Part shown: positions 33,198 to 42,250 of the stretch, piece by piece
How the letters are laid out: each line of letters begins with the position of its first letter
Numbering within the stretch: the first letter of the stretch is position 1
Program-made: the position numbers and the translations under genes
Notes under the pieces: model-generated
What the model saw: only the letters and a program-made list of their open reading frames with translations
Databases searched by the model: none
What the model was told of the DNA's origin: nothing
Assembly: GCF_008808095.1 (NCBI RefSeq)
Contig: NZ_CP023397.1
Location: 558,001-622,000 of the forward strand
DNA: 64,000 nucleotides
DNA from: Pseudoalteromonas ruthenica
Lineage (GTDB): Bacteria > Pseudomonadota > Gammaproteobacteria > Enterobacterales > Alteromonadaceae
Direction: 5' to 3'

Positions 33198-36100
33198 TTA
33201 TCCTTTAACTTTTACCCAACGCTGTTTCTTTATATTCCACCTATGGGTGATTGCATTTTTTTCATTGTCATAATATAACACTTCACTGTCCCTTTTAATT
33301 GTCGATGAAGGTCGGCAAGGTGGTATACCATTTTTACAGGGTGAGTCTGATGATAGAGTCAATACGTGGTCTTTACCCGTGAATGCCTCACGCTGCTCTT
33401 TTAGTTGCTTGGTATTGTATGCAACGGGATTGCTGTTGTCTTTCGTAAAGTGCTTATGCTCATGAACAATATTGTCACCTAAGCTGTCTGGACGCGTTTT
33501 GTAATCTGAGGAGCTTGCGCTGCGCTGCTGCACTTTACCGCCACTGGATTTGGCGTTGTTGTTATCAACTAGCGACTCTCCTTTGTGCTTGGATAGCGCT
33601 TCACGAGCTGCCTTTTCTCGTTCACTTCCAAGCTTTCTGTTGCGCTTTGCTGTCTCGTTTGCTTTGTCCCACTCCTCGCGTGTAATAGGAGCAAGGCCTC
33701 TGTTGTACCTACTTATAGCGTTACGTTCGTACCTTGCATCATCGGCATCCGTTTCAGCTTTATCAATTTTCTTTCTAAAATGGGCTCTCTGCGTTTTAGT
33801 CAAGTTGTCGCTGCCCAGTGCTGAGGGGTCATCCATATTGACAAGCGCATCACCGCTTCCTTGCTTAATGGCTGCAACCATTTCGTCTGCAGTATATGGG
33901 GTTACATCTAATTGGGATAATTCAATTAGCTTCGCCGCCAACGCGGGTTCGATTGATGAGCTAGCATCAATTGCCGCTTTTACTTTGGCTTGCCCCTCTT
34001 TACACAATAACCCCAGTGGATCCACCCAGTTAATGGGGTTGGGTGCATATTGGTAGTGGTTGATACCACCGACCAAGCCAATCGGGTCTTGGTTAATAAA
34101 GCGCTGTTGTTTGGGGCTGTAGTAGCGGTAGCGATTGTAGTGCAAGCCGCTTTCTTCATCAAAGTACTGGCCCTGAAAACGCAGGGGCTGGGTAATGTGC
34201 TCTGGGTTGAGCTCGATTTGCTCACTGTAACCAAAGGCATCGGTATTATTTTGCCACACCACCTCGGCATGGGCGTTGGTCACAAACTGCGGGGTATCGA
34301 GTTGGTCTAAATGGTAATAATACACACCACTGTCGTTGATTAGCAGTAATGGCTGATACTCTCCTGGCAGTGATACATACCAGGTATACTGGCCGTTTTG
34401 GCACTCGCCGAGCAGTTGGTTACCATCCCAAATATAGTCAATGCGCCCTTGCTCGGTCAGTTTGGCGCAGCGTCGACCGAGTGGGTCATATTCATAACGA
34501 GTCAGCTGATCGTTATGATAAAAGCTTGCGAGCTGGTTTAAGGCGTTGTATTCCAAGCGTTGGCGCTGCCCTTTGCCAAGCACGTGCACCTGGTTACCAC
34601 AGGCATCATAGTCAAACTCGTCCTGGCCAAGGTGGTACAGGCGGTCATCAATACAGGCTGTGCCCGTAAAGACATCGTCGCCGCTGTTATTAAGGGCAGG
34701 GGAGGTGTGCTCTTTATCAACTGGACGCAGTGCTGGTTCATCCGATGCGGTCGCTTGCTCCGGGTTGCCAAAGCTGTCCCAGTGGTAGCGCGCCGATTGA
34801 TCGCCGTTTACTTCTACAAGCTGATTGATGGCGTTGTACTGATATTGCTTATCGCTACTTAGCTCACTGTTTGAGCTCTCGCGCTGACTGGCTATAAGTT
34901 GGTTGTTGCCATCGTATTGGTAGCTTTGTTTAGCATAGAGCGCATTTTCTGGGTGCGATAACTCTTGCTCGCAAAGACGGCCAAAACAATCAAACTCTTG
35001 CTTGGTGGTGATGTTATTGGCGTAGTGAATTTCACTGAGTTGACCATGTCGATGGCTGAGCTCGACATGGGTGTGCCCATTGAGCTCGATGCACGTCAAT
35101 TGGCCTTGGGGGTCATAATGATAATTAAGAATTTGGCCGTCGGCCAAAGTTAAGGCGCTGCGTCGGCCAAAGGCATCATAACTGTAGTTAAGGGTATGTT
35201 GGCCCTGGGTCGCTACCAGTAGTTTACCGGCTTGGTCGAACCCTTGTGTCAGAGTGGTAGCGCCGTTATGGGCGCGCTGCAGGCGTCCTTGACTGTCATA
35301 ACTAAAATAGTTGGACAGGTTACACAGGGTGCTGTCTTTGGCATTGGGGTGGGCAGCCTGTTGCTCTATCACTTGGCCGAGCGCGTTTCGTTTTAATTTA
35401 ATAAAGCGCTCGTCGGCATCGTTGAGTGCGACCACACGGTTATGAGCATCAAATTCAAAGCGCTGCACGCGACCGTCAAAGCCCGTGGTGCGAATTGGGT
35501 TTTCATTGGCATCATAATCAATACGGTATTCTGCACCATCACTGCGGGTAATACCGATCAGGTTGCGCTCTTTATCATAGCGGTAGCGCAAGTGGCTGCC
35601 ATCGGCAAAACGCACTTGTTCGGGCTGCGCTAATCCAGCGTAATCAGCGCTGGTTTGCTCGCCATTGCCATTGGTGGTCGCCGTTAAGCGACCAGCAGCA
35701 TCGTAATGGTATTCAATACGAATCGCCGCGTGCTCATCGCCTTCTTGGCGCATGACTTTGGCGCTGAGTTGGCCGGCGGCATTGCGCTCGAATTGGGTTA
35801 ATAGACCGGTGTTGGTTAGAGTTGCATTAACACGGCCTAGTTCGTCGTAACTAAAGCGCGTTAGGACATCGCCTTGTTGATGCGCTAAGAGCTCGCCTTG
35901 GGCACTCCAGCTAAATTGTTCACTGCGGCCATCGCCATGCACCACTGTAGTCAGTTGGTTATTGTCATTGTATTGATAGTGGCTGGTGCGGCCATCGGGC
36001 AGAGTTTGCGATTGCAGCAGACCCATGGCAGTAAACGCGCGTTTTAGTTCGCCGCCATCGGCATAGCGAGTCAGTACATGCTGTCCCAGTTGGTTGTAAG

Positions 36101-37637
36101 CGAAGGTGGTTTTATTGCCTTGAGCATCGTACTGGGCCACTTTTTGGCCACGATCATTGTATTCGCTACGCTCTTCGCTGCCATCTGGATGCTGGGTGTG
36201 AGTACGATTGCCGAAGGCATCATAGCGGTATCGCCAGCTGTGCCCCCGCGCATCGGCGTATTCAACCAGCTTACCGTCGCTGTTGTGAACAAAGGTTTCG
36301 GTATTACCACGACTATCGGTACTTTTGCTCACTCCCGCTCGTGGATATTCAAAGCTGTACTCGTAGGTGTTGTTATCACCGTACTGGCGAATACATTTTG
36401 CATCAACGCCTGCACCTTGCCACTCAAAGTGGTGGCTAAAGCCACTGGCGCGGGTACGCTTGCTAATAACATTATCGCCACGGTAGCTGTAACGCTCGAT
36501 ATTGCCCTGGCTATCGGTCACTGCCACCAGTTGTTTCGCGTCATTGTATTGATAACAAGCAAGCAGCGGCTCATGGATGTGACGTTTGTCTTTGTCATCC
36601 ATGTGATAAGCTGCAACCTTGGTTAATAAATCATCGCCGTTATATTGCAGCACTACACCGCGCTTATCATTAATAGCAATACGGCTTAGGCGTTCGTTGG
36701 CATCGTAGAAAAAGCTGAGTGTTTGCCCCTTGGCATCAGTGATTTTTTCGAGTAACCAGGCCTTGGAGCCAGCAAAAAACGTATAATGGCTGTCATCAGG
36801 GCGTACTAAGGTTTGCTTGCCATCGTTTTGGTAGTGTAAAGCAAGTTGTGAGCTAAGCTGGTAACTGGTTTGCCCTGGTTTTACTTTCTCAAATTCATGT
36901 ATGCGGCCTTGCTCATCAACAAGTTCTAGCCAGTAGCGCCCGGGTGTTTTCGGGCCAACTTTGGGTGGCGCTTCGTAGCGCTCAAAAATGCTGAGAGCAA
37001 AATGATGGCGCCAGCCAAAACCCAAGCCCACATTGGTATCGCTTTTGCTGGAGCGGTATAGGCGTTGCCACTTTAAAGGCATGGGGGCGTTAAGGGTAAA
37101 ATCGACCAACGGAAGAATTTCTTCACCGCTGAGCATGGAGATAGGATCAGAGCGGCACTCTTGTTCATCTACACTTTGCTCAGTGGCCGTGTCATTGACT
37201 TGGGCTTTGTTAGGGTTGCCCTCGGATTGACCGCCTTTTTTGACCACGCTGGGTTGGGACTTTTTATCTTTTTGTGCTTTGGCGCCGCCACTGGCACTGG
37301 CCGAGTTGGTGTTGTCGCTAACTTGAATGCTGCGTTTAGGTTTTTGGTTATAACAAAGTAAGGAGCCTGATGCTAACGCCGAGCTTAGGCCATGGGCGAC
37401 TTCCCGCGCGGTGGCGGTGTTAACCGAATGCACGCCTGCAGCGCGCAGCATGTGCACACATTGAATTCGTTTATGAATATCGCCGACCAGATCTTCGGCC
37501 AATAGATTGACTTGAGCGCCTGCCGCATCTGGGGTGTCTATCGCCACCGGATCGTAGCCACCAGGGGCTTTATCATTGGCTAGGGTAATTAACACTGAGC
37601 CGCGTTTTGAGCGAAAGGCAATTGAACGAATATCCAT
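33198..37637 (-). CDS. Rhs-repeat toxin with PD-(D/E)XK-like C-terminal domain
   Basis: This 1479-residue protein has an N-terminal part (1-180) that lacks PAAR and transmembrane segments. An Rhs/YD-repeat cocoon follows (about 185-1200), with hundreds of residues in YDxxG(R) repeats. It ends in the conserved tip YFDEESGLHYNRYRYYSP and NPINWVDPLGL (DPLGL at 1206-1210), where the toxin is released by autocleavage. The variable C-terminus (269 residues) contains RPDSLGDNIVHEHK: Asp1384 (or Asp1388), Glu1393 and Lys1395 fit a PD-(D/E)XK nuclease active site. A lysine- and asparagine-rich linker precedes it. It presumably travels on the free-standing PAAR. Its candidate immunity gene follows directly. 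Confidence 0.85.
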   Translation of the reverse strand: MDIRSIAFRSKRGSVLITLANDKAPGGYDPVAIDTPDAAGAQVNLLAEDLVGDIHKRIQCVHMLRAAGVHSVNTATAREVAHGLSSALASGSLLCYNQKPKRSIQVSDNTNSASASGGAKAQKDKKSQPSVVKKGGQSEGNPNKAQVNDTATEQSVDEQECRSDPISMLSGEEILPLVDFTLNAPMPLKWQRLYRSSKSDTNVGLGFGWRHHFALSIFERYEAPPKVGPKTPGRYWLELVDEQGRIHEFEKVKPGQTSYQLSSQLALHYQNDGKQTLVRPDDSHYTFFAGSKAWLLEKITDAKGQTLSFFYDANERLSRIAINDKRGVVLQYNGDDLLTKVAAYHMDDKDKRHIHEPLLACYQYNDAKQLVAVTDSQGNIERYSYRGDNVISKRTRASGFSHHFEWQGAGVDAKCIRQYGDNNTYEYSFEYPRAGVSKSTDSRGNTETFVHNSDGKLVEYADARGHSWRYRYDAFGNRTHTQHPDGSEERSEYNDRGQKVAQYDAQGNKTTFAYNQLGQHVLTRYADGGELKRAFTAMGLLQSQTLPDGRTSHYQYNDNNQLTTVVHGDGRSEQFSWSAQGELLAHQQGDVLTRFSYDELGRVNATLTNTGLLTQFERNAAGQLSAKVMRQEGDEHAAIRIEYHYDAAGRLTATTNGNGEQTSADYAGLAQPEQVRFADGSHLRYRYDKERNLIGITRSDGAEYRIDYDANENPIRTTGFDGRVQRFEFDAHNRVVALNDADERFIKLKRNALGQVIEQQAAHPNAKDSTLCNLSNYFSYDSQGRLQRAHNGATTLTQGFDQAGKLLVATQGQHTLNYSYDAFGRRSALTLADGQILNYHYDPQGQLTCIELNGHTHVELSHRHGQLSEIHYANNITTKQEFDCFGRLCEQELSHPENALYAKQSYQYDGNNQLIASQRESSNSELSSDKQYQYNAINQLVEVNGDQSARYHWDSFGNPEQATASDEPALRPVDKEHTSPALNNSGDDVFTGTACIDDRLYHLGQDEFDYDACGNQVHVLGKGQRQRLEYNALNQLASFYHNDQLTRYEYDPLGRRCAKLTEQGRIDYIWDGNQLLGECQNGQYTWYVSLPGEYQPLLLINDSGVYYYHLDQLDTPQFVTNAHAEVVWQNNTDAFGYSEQIELNPEHITQPLRFQGQYFDEESGLHYNRYRYYSPKQQRFINQDPIGLVGGINHYQYAPNPINWVDPLGLLCKEGQAKVKAAIDASSSIEPALAAKLIELSQLDVTPYTADEMVAAIKQGSGDALVNMDDPSALGSDNLTKTQRAHFRKKIDKAETDADDARYERNAISRYNRGLAPITREEWDKANETAKRNRKLGSEREKAAREALSKHKGESLVDNNNAKSSGGKVQQRSASSSDYKTRPDSLGDNIVHEHKHFTKDNSNPVAYNTKQLKEQREAFTGKDHVLTLSSDSPCKNGIPPCRPSSTIKRDSEVLYYDNEKNAITHRWNIKKQRWVKVKG

Positions 37638-37653
37638 ATTCTTACGTTATTCC

Positions 37654-38517
37654 TTAATCAATCCATTGATACACAGAAGCTGCTTGGTAGAGCTTGGGCG
37701 TGCTGCCAAGGTGTAAAATAATATCACGATGCATGCTCGAATTGTAGTCATTATAGATACCAATAAATGAATAAAGGCCAAACACTGCGCCCAGCTGACC
37801 ATGAACGAATTCACTTTGGGTCACCTTAGGTTGCTCAACCACTTTACCGTTTAGTTGTAAATACCCTTCAAGCCAAGCACTGGGCCAAGGCTCTTCCCCT
37901 AAGGCGGGAGCTACAATGTGCTCTATTGGGGCGGGCACTTCTTTTACCGCTTGGCTGAGTAAAGTAGGGAAGGGATTGTGTTGTTCGATATCGAAGCAAG
38001 GTTCACCATGACAAAAGGGCACGTGCAGCCCCATTTCACCAAATTTTACTCGTGCTAATGCGAATGCGGCGCCATTATTGTGCGTGACACCTTCATTTAG
38101 ATGTAAAATTTGCTCATCTAAAGCAATGAATGTGACATTTTTAGCAAGCTGCATCGCTTTAATAAGCGCGCAGTGCAATGCCGATTCACCATGCGCGAAA
38201 AACTCGTTTACCGGGTGGGAGTGGCCTGGTTGTACTCGGCCATTGGGAGTCACTTCGTTTAAGGCTGAAATAAGCGTATTTAGGCGTTGCTCATCATAAG
38301 CGAGGTTAGGCAGCAGCCAAAAAATAGGCTCCTCGGGGTCAAACTCAAAGCGGGCTAAAAACTGGTTTAGTGGTGCAATAAGAGAAATAGGCCAGGGCAT
38401 TGCCTCGCTCTGTTGCGACTGCTCGCTTACAGGCATAGGCTCGCTAAGAAGAAGTGCCGCGTCGGTACTTTCGAGCCCAGGAAGGGCGATATCGAACTCT
38501 GTGAGTGTTATTGCCAT
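37654..38517 (-). CDS. T6SS-linked protein of unknown function (upstream of rhs)
   Basis: This 287-residue protein has no signal peptide or membrane segment. Segments such as LTEFDIALPGLESTDAALLL, PIFWLLPNLAYDEQRLNTLI, ESALHCALIKAMQLAKNVTF and EHIVAPALGEEPWPSAWLEG give no known domain; some resemble the N-terminal part of thiolase-like proteins, but no catalytic residue is visible. It overlaps the next gene by 10 bases and starts the block that leads into rhs, with only 16 bases before the rhs start. Loading an Rhs toxin without a PAAR domain needs an adaptor, and this is a candidate. That is inference from position only. Confidence 0.5.
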   Translation of the reverse strand: MAITLTEFDIALPGLESTDAALLLSEPMPVSEQSQQSEAMPWPISLIAPLNQFLARFEFDPEEPIFWLLPNLAYDEQRLNTLISALNEVTPNGRVQPGHSHPVNEFFAHGESALHCALIKAMQLAKNVTFIALDEQILHLNEGVTHNNGAAFALARVKFGEMGLHVPFCHGEPCFDIEQHNPFPTLLSQAVKEVPAPIEHIVAPALGEEPWPSAWLEGYLQLNGKVVEQPKVTQSEFVHGQLGAVFGLYSFIGIYNDYNSSMHRDIILHLGSTPKLYQAASVYQWID

Positions 38518-39530
38518 GTGACCCCCAAGGAGAGTGGATGAACTATATGGCTCTCTTTTTTGTGCATTAAATTAAACAGCTGCGCCACCAAGTAAGGCGT
38601 AATAGCATCGAACTGATAGTCTTTAAGCGGGTGCGTGTAGATGTCTTTTCCTGCCAGTAGTCGATTGGCAAAATCGACCTGCTCGCAAAAGGTTGGCCAC
38701 TGTGTTGATAGTTGCTCTTGAAGGTCGCCCAAGGTATCGGGAGCAAGCCAAGCTTCGGTCAGTTGCTCTTGCGTAAATAGCGTTTCTACGTGCTCGCCGT
38801 AACAGTTCATGAAAGTGTTGATAAGCTCGTTATTGGGCTCCTCACACAGTAATTGGTAAATCAAAGGAAGCTGCTTTGTCAGCCCTGCGAGCATGAATAG
38901 GTGTGCAATGTCTTGTGGGCTGTGGCTTTTTGACCAGGTATTGGCAATACGCTGAATATCATCATTGGAACAGGTCAAGAAAAATAGTTGGGCTAAAGGG
39001 TGCGTGAGCGAATAACGGGCCAGTATTTCTTCGCAAGCAGTCAATATGTCTTGCTTGTCGTTTGCTTGCCAACTTAAGGTTTGCCCCGTGAGCAACGCGC
39101 GATAGTCGCTGTAGTCTGTCGTGTCGATTTGCTGCAACACCGACTCGGGAATATGTGTTAACACCCCCTCTCGCCAAGCCAGCTCTAAAGCGATGGCATG
39201 ATGCTCTGGTGATTCGCTAAGTAACAATTGATTCAGTGCAGATTTCAGACTTAATCGTTGTAGCCTGATCAATAGCTGGCAAAAAAGCACTCGTTGCTCG
39301 AAGCTGGTTTCATCGCTAACTATAAAAGCTGCATCGAGCAGCGTTTTGCTGGCTATGCTCTGTGAAAAAGGGCAATGAGGATCAGAAAAATCTCGCAAAC
39401 CCGCGCTGGCCTGGCGCAATTCGACGGTGAAGCGGTTAACGGCGCTTAAAAAGCTGGCACGATTAGCCAGAGGATGTGATTGTAAGCACACCAGTTCTTG
39501 CAAACGTTGAGCGGTATTCAAAGCTTCCAT
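38508..39530 (-). CDS. T6SS-linked helical-repeat protein (possible HEAT-type adaptor)
   Basis: This 340-residue protein is mainly alpha-helical with no signal peptide. Repeating helix pairs such as LLSESPEHHAIALELAWREG, DIAHLFMLAGLTKQLPLIYQ and LLCEEPNNELINTFMNCYGE look like HEAT/armadillo units, as in the T6SS-associated TIGR02270-type proteins, but sequence similarity is weak. The ATG at 39530 is preferred over a TTG at 39542, because the AGGA lies at a more plausible distance. It starts 22 bases after the PAAR gene and overlaps the next gene by 10 bases, so all are one operon. A role in linking PAAR to effector is a guess. Confidence 0.52.
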   Translation of the reverse strand: MEALNTAQRLQELVCLQSHPLANRASFLSAVNRFTVELRQASAGLRDFSDPHCPFSQSIASKTLLDAAFIVSDETSFEQRVLFCQLLIRLQRLSLKSALNQLLLSESPEHHAIALELAWREGVLTHIPESVLQQIDTTDYSDYRALLTGQTLSWQANDKQDILTACEEILARYSLTHPLAQLFFLTCSNDDIQRIANTWSKSHSPQDIAHLFMLAGLTKQLPLIYQLLCEEPNNELINTFMNCYGEHVETLFTQEQLTEAWLAPDTLGDLQEQLSTQWPTFCEQVDFANRLLAGKDIYTHPLKDYQFDAITPYLVAQLFNLMHKKESHIVHPLSLGVTWQ

Positions 39531-39551
39531 GCGTGAGTGCAATCCTTTAGC

Positions 39552-39845
39552 CTAGCCACCAATCAATACAGTTGGATTACCAACTACTATTTTCCCGCCG
39601 TGAGCGGTCCCATCGCCCATACGTGCGGCGGGTTTACCATTGATTTTTACAGATCCTGAGCCTGAATTAATGGTATCCGGCGGACCTACGCAAATAAGTT
39701 TATCGCCTTTTCTGGCCGCTGGCAGGCCACCAATCAATACATTGCCTGAGCCCATGATTATAGGGCCACCGACATGGGGAACTGGGCCGGGATTAGTCTT
39801 GGGGCATACATGCATATGAGTCAAAGTGGAAGCGGGTTTTCCCAT
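39552..39845 (-). CDS. PAAR-domain spike-tip protein
   Basis: This 97-residue protein starts at ATG 39845 with AAAGGA seven bases upstream. It consists only of a PAAR domain: THMHVCPKTNPGPVPHVGGP, then VLIGGLPAARKGDKLICVGP, then VKINGKPAARMGDGTAHGG and NPTVLIGG. The P-A-A-R motif occurs twice, and the HM-H-V-C/H..H/C pattern supplies the zinc ligands. PAAR caps the VgrG spike, sharpens it and carries effectors. As a separate gene it can combine with VgrG and the Rhs protein, which lacks its own PAAR. Confidence 0.93.
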   Translation of the reverse strand: MGKPASTLTHMHVCPKTNPGPVPHVGGPIIMGSGNVLIGGLPAARKGDKLICVGPPDTINSGSGSVKINGKPAARMGDGTAHGGKIVVGNPTVLIGG

Positions 39846-39927
39846 GATCACATCCTTTTAATCGCTGAAAGGCTATATTATCGCCGATTAATAGTGCGTC
39901 GACAAGTATATTGAATGCCCAGCTTGA

Positions 39928-40323
39928 TTATTCTGAAAAGTTAGGTTTCAACAAGGCCTGCAATGGCTCAAGCTCCGTGGTATTAAAGTCCCAGCGCTGA
40001 TGGTTTTTAAATTCGAAGTCTGCTTTGAAAAAGCCGCTTTTTTGTTGAATTTGTACCAATAATTGCTGAATTTGCAAGGGGCCTTGGCGAGTAATTTCCT
40101 GCTGCATATCCTGCACCATATCTGAGAGAACCAAATGCTCATTAGAGTTGACGTAAAATGGCGTGGCTGAACCATCGTCTTGGTAGTAGAAGCCAGCGTT
40201 TGCAAACCCCTTATCTTCTCGAGTAAGAACCAAAGCTAAGGTTGACCAGGTAATGTCTTTTAGTGCTGACGCTTTTAGCACCTCATCAACGATTCGTTGT
40301 AAATATTTAATATCAATGCCCAT
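39928..40323 (-). CDS. small T6SS-locus protein of unknown function
   Basis: This 131-residue acidic protein has no signal peptide. It looks alpha/beta: LQRIVDEVLKASALKDITWS, then ALVLTREDKGFANAGFYYQD, then helix QQEITRQGPLQIQQLLVQIQ and a strand-rich end (FFKADFEFKNHQRWDFNTTE). The size and the W-D-F/Y-D-D-G pattern resemble YezG-type immunity proteins, but similarity is not strong enough to call. It lies between the ankyrin pair and the PAAR gene on the same strand, with gaps of more than 70 bases on both sides. An immunity or chaperone role is possible. Confidence 0.5.
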   Translation of the reverse strand: MGIDIKYLQRIVDEVLKASALKDITWSTLALVLTREDKGFANAGFYYQDDGSATPFYVNSNEHLVLSDMVQDMQQEITRQGPLQIQQLLVQIQQKSGFFKADFEFKNHQRWDFNTTELEPLQALLKPNFSE

Positions 40324-40529
40324 AGCTTATGTCCCTATATAATGGTTTTGGTTGCTAAGGTAGCATATTAAGTGAAATAGAGGGCGGATCAATACCTAGC
40401 GTCAGTATTTTTACAAAGAGTAAAATAAACGGCATTAAGTGATTACGTGGCCAATTCCACCACCCACCTTACAGCGCGATCTAGGTGTGAGGCTTCATTA
40501 AAACGACAATAACTTAAGTTTCGTTTATA

Positions 40530-41324
40530 TTAATTAGCCGCTCTAACTTCTTTCGGTGAGGGCGGAGGAAAAGAAACGCCTTTTTCTATCAGCAGTTCTT
40601 TCACTTTCATCGCATAATCGTAATTACTGGTTCCGGGCCGAAGTAATTTCTTTCGCAAGTCTCTCTCTATACTATTGGCAACCGTGCCGCCTGTGGCTGA
40701 AGGCGCAGAAAAGTCGCCACCTTTGGTAATAAATAGTAAAGTGTATTTATACTTTAGCATGAGCGCCGAATAGTTGGCGGCGTTATTGTTCATCGCGTCT
40801 GTGGCATTAAGATCAACCCCATGAGCTAATAACAAATTTACCTGCTCATCTTTGTCATTAGCAACCGCATTGAATAAAGCCGGCTCTAAGCTTGCATCTA
40901 CTGCATTGGGAGAGGCATTATATTCAAGCAGAACCTGCATCATTTCGGTTTTGTCGCTACCGGCTAAAGCCGACAATAGTTGCTCTTCAGTCGGTCCATT
41001 TCGGTCTAGGGTTACATAAGCTGGAAAGTCAGGATCAGCACCAAGGTCTAGCGCAAGCCTTAATGATTTTTTATTCGTTTCCATAGCGAGCCAAAATAGT
41101 GGCGTAATACCATGCTCACCGTGTACATCCAGTGCAACGCCAGTATCAATGATAGCTTGCGCGGCTTGCTTGTCACCCGCTTTAATGGCGTTGAGCAATA
41201 TTACATGGGAGGGCTCAAAAAATTGTTCAGCTTTCATACCTTGCGCTAGTTTGGGCATGGCCATAAATATAAGCAGCACTGCATACAGCCATGTGCGCGC
41301 CACGTTAAAGTTGGAGAACGTCAA
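40530..41324 (-). CDS. exported ankyrin-repeat immunity candidate (copy 2)
   Basis: This 264-residue protein has a signal peptide (VARTWLYAVLLIFMAMPKLAQG). Ankyrin-type repeats follow: HVILLNAIKAGDKQAAQAII, GITPLFWLAMETNKKSLRLA, LLSALAGSDKTEMMQVLLEY, and ALFNAVANDKDEQVNLLLAH. The start is uncertain: TTG at 41324 or a GTG 6 codons later. It is a copy of the gene at 41459-42244 with high identity throughout, up to the shared ending VSFPPPSPKEVRAAN. Ankyrin proteins in the periplasm are plausible immunity factors for the lipase effector that precedes copy 1. Duplicated immunity genes are common in such loci. Confidence 0.7.
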   Translation of the reverse strand: MTFSNFNVARTWLYAVLLIFMAMPKLAQGMKAEQFFEPSHVILLNAIKAGDKQAAQAIIDTGVALDVHGEHGITPLFWLAMETNKKSLRLALDLGADPDFPAYVTLDRNGPTEEQLLSALAGSDKTEMMQVLLEYNASPNAVDASLEPALFNAVANDKDEQVNLLLAHGVDLNATDAMNNNAANYSALMLKYKYTLLFITKGGDFSAPSATGGTVANSIERDLRKKLLRPGTSNYDYAMKVKELLIEKGVSFPPPSPKEVRAAN

Positions 41325-41458
41325 TGTCAGTCTTACGCGAAGTCTGAGCCAATGAATGTGACAAGGTTAATAGGCTTATTAATTTATCACTCCTTTTCGG
41401 TAGTAAATAAAGTAGAGCGGGCAGTGATGCGGTTGCGGCCTTTTAACTACACAAAGCC

Positions 41459-42244
41459 TTAATTAGCCGCTCTAACTTCTTTCGGTGAGGGCGGAGGAAA
41501 AGAAACGCCTTTTTCTATCAGCAGTTCTTTGATTTCCATTACATACTCATAATTGTCAGTGCCAGGACGAACCAATTTTTTACGCAAGTCCTTTTCTATG
41601 CTGTTGGCAACCGTGCCACCAGTGGTTGAGGGCGCAGAGAAGTTGGCTCCTTTAGAAATAAATAGTAAAGCGTATTTATACTTTAGCATGAGCGCCGCAT
41701 AGTTGGCGGCGTTGGTGTTCATCGCATCTGTGGCATTAAGATCAACATCATGCTTTAGCAGTAACTCTATTTGGTCGTCTTTATCGTTGGCAATAGCATT
41801 GAAAATAGCTGGCTTTTTATGGGCATCAACGCCGTTGGGAGAGGTATTATGCTCTAGTAAAACCTGCATCATATCGATTTTGTCGCTGCCCGCTAAAGCT
41901 GCGAGGAGCTGCTCTTTCTTTGGCTCGTTACGGTCTTTTTTAACTAGGGCCGGGTAGTCGGGATTCGCGCCGAGTTCTAGCGCAAGCTGTAACGATTCTT
42001 TGTCCGTCTCCATAGCGAGCCAAAATAGTGGCGTAATACCATGTTCACCGCGTACATCCAGTGCAACGCCAGTATCAATGATAGCTTGCGCGGCTTGCTT
42101 GTCACCCGCTTTAATGGCGTTGAGCAACTTTACATGGGAGGGCTCAAAAAATTGTTCAGCTTTCATATTTTTTCCTTGAGTAGGCAATGCCATGCAGGCT
42201 ATCAGTATCAGTGCCAAAGGCACAGCAATAAAAAGAAGCTTCAT
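41459..42244 (-). CDS. exported ankyrin-repeat immunity candidate (copy 1)
   Basis: This 261-residue protein starts at ATG 42244, with AGGTG just upstream. The N-terminus (MKLLFIAVPLALILIACMAL) contains a lipobox-like LIAC, so it may be a lipoprotein or simply cleaved. The body has ankyrin repeats: HVKLLNAIKAGDKQAAQAII, GITPLFWLAMETDKESLQLA, LLAALAGSDKIDMMQVLLEH, AIFNAIANDKDDQIELLLKH. The start is seven bases after the lipase stop, so co-translation with the effector is expected. The likely role is to neutralise the lipase in the periplasm. Copy 2 follows about 135 bases downstream. Confidence 0.75.
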   Translation of the reverse strand: MKLLFIAVPLALILIACMALPTQGKNMKAEQFFEPSHVKLLNAIKAGDKQAAQAIIDTGVALDVRGEHGITPLFWLAMETDKESLQLALELGANPDYPALVKKDRNEPKKEQLLAALAGSDKIDMMQVLLEHNTSPNGVDAHKKPAIFNAIANDKDDQIELLLKHDVDLNATDAMNTNAANYAALMLKYKYALLFISKGANFSAPSTTGGTVANSIEKDLRKKLVRPGTDNYEYVMEIKELLIEKGVSFPPPSPKEVRAAN

Positions 42245-42250
42245 GTTCAC

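Noticed and set aside
33550..37361. Many open frames on the plus strand opposite rhs
   Set aside because: They are shadows of the repetitive, GC-richer rhs gene. None has a ribosome-binding site or family pattern.
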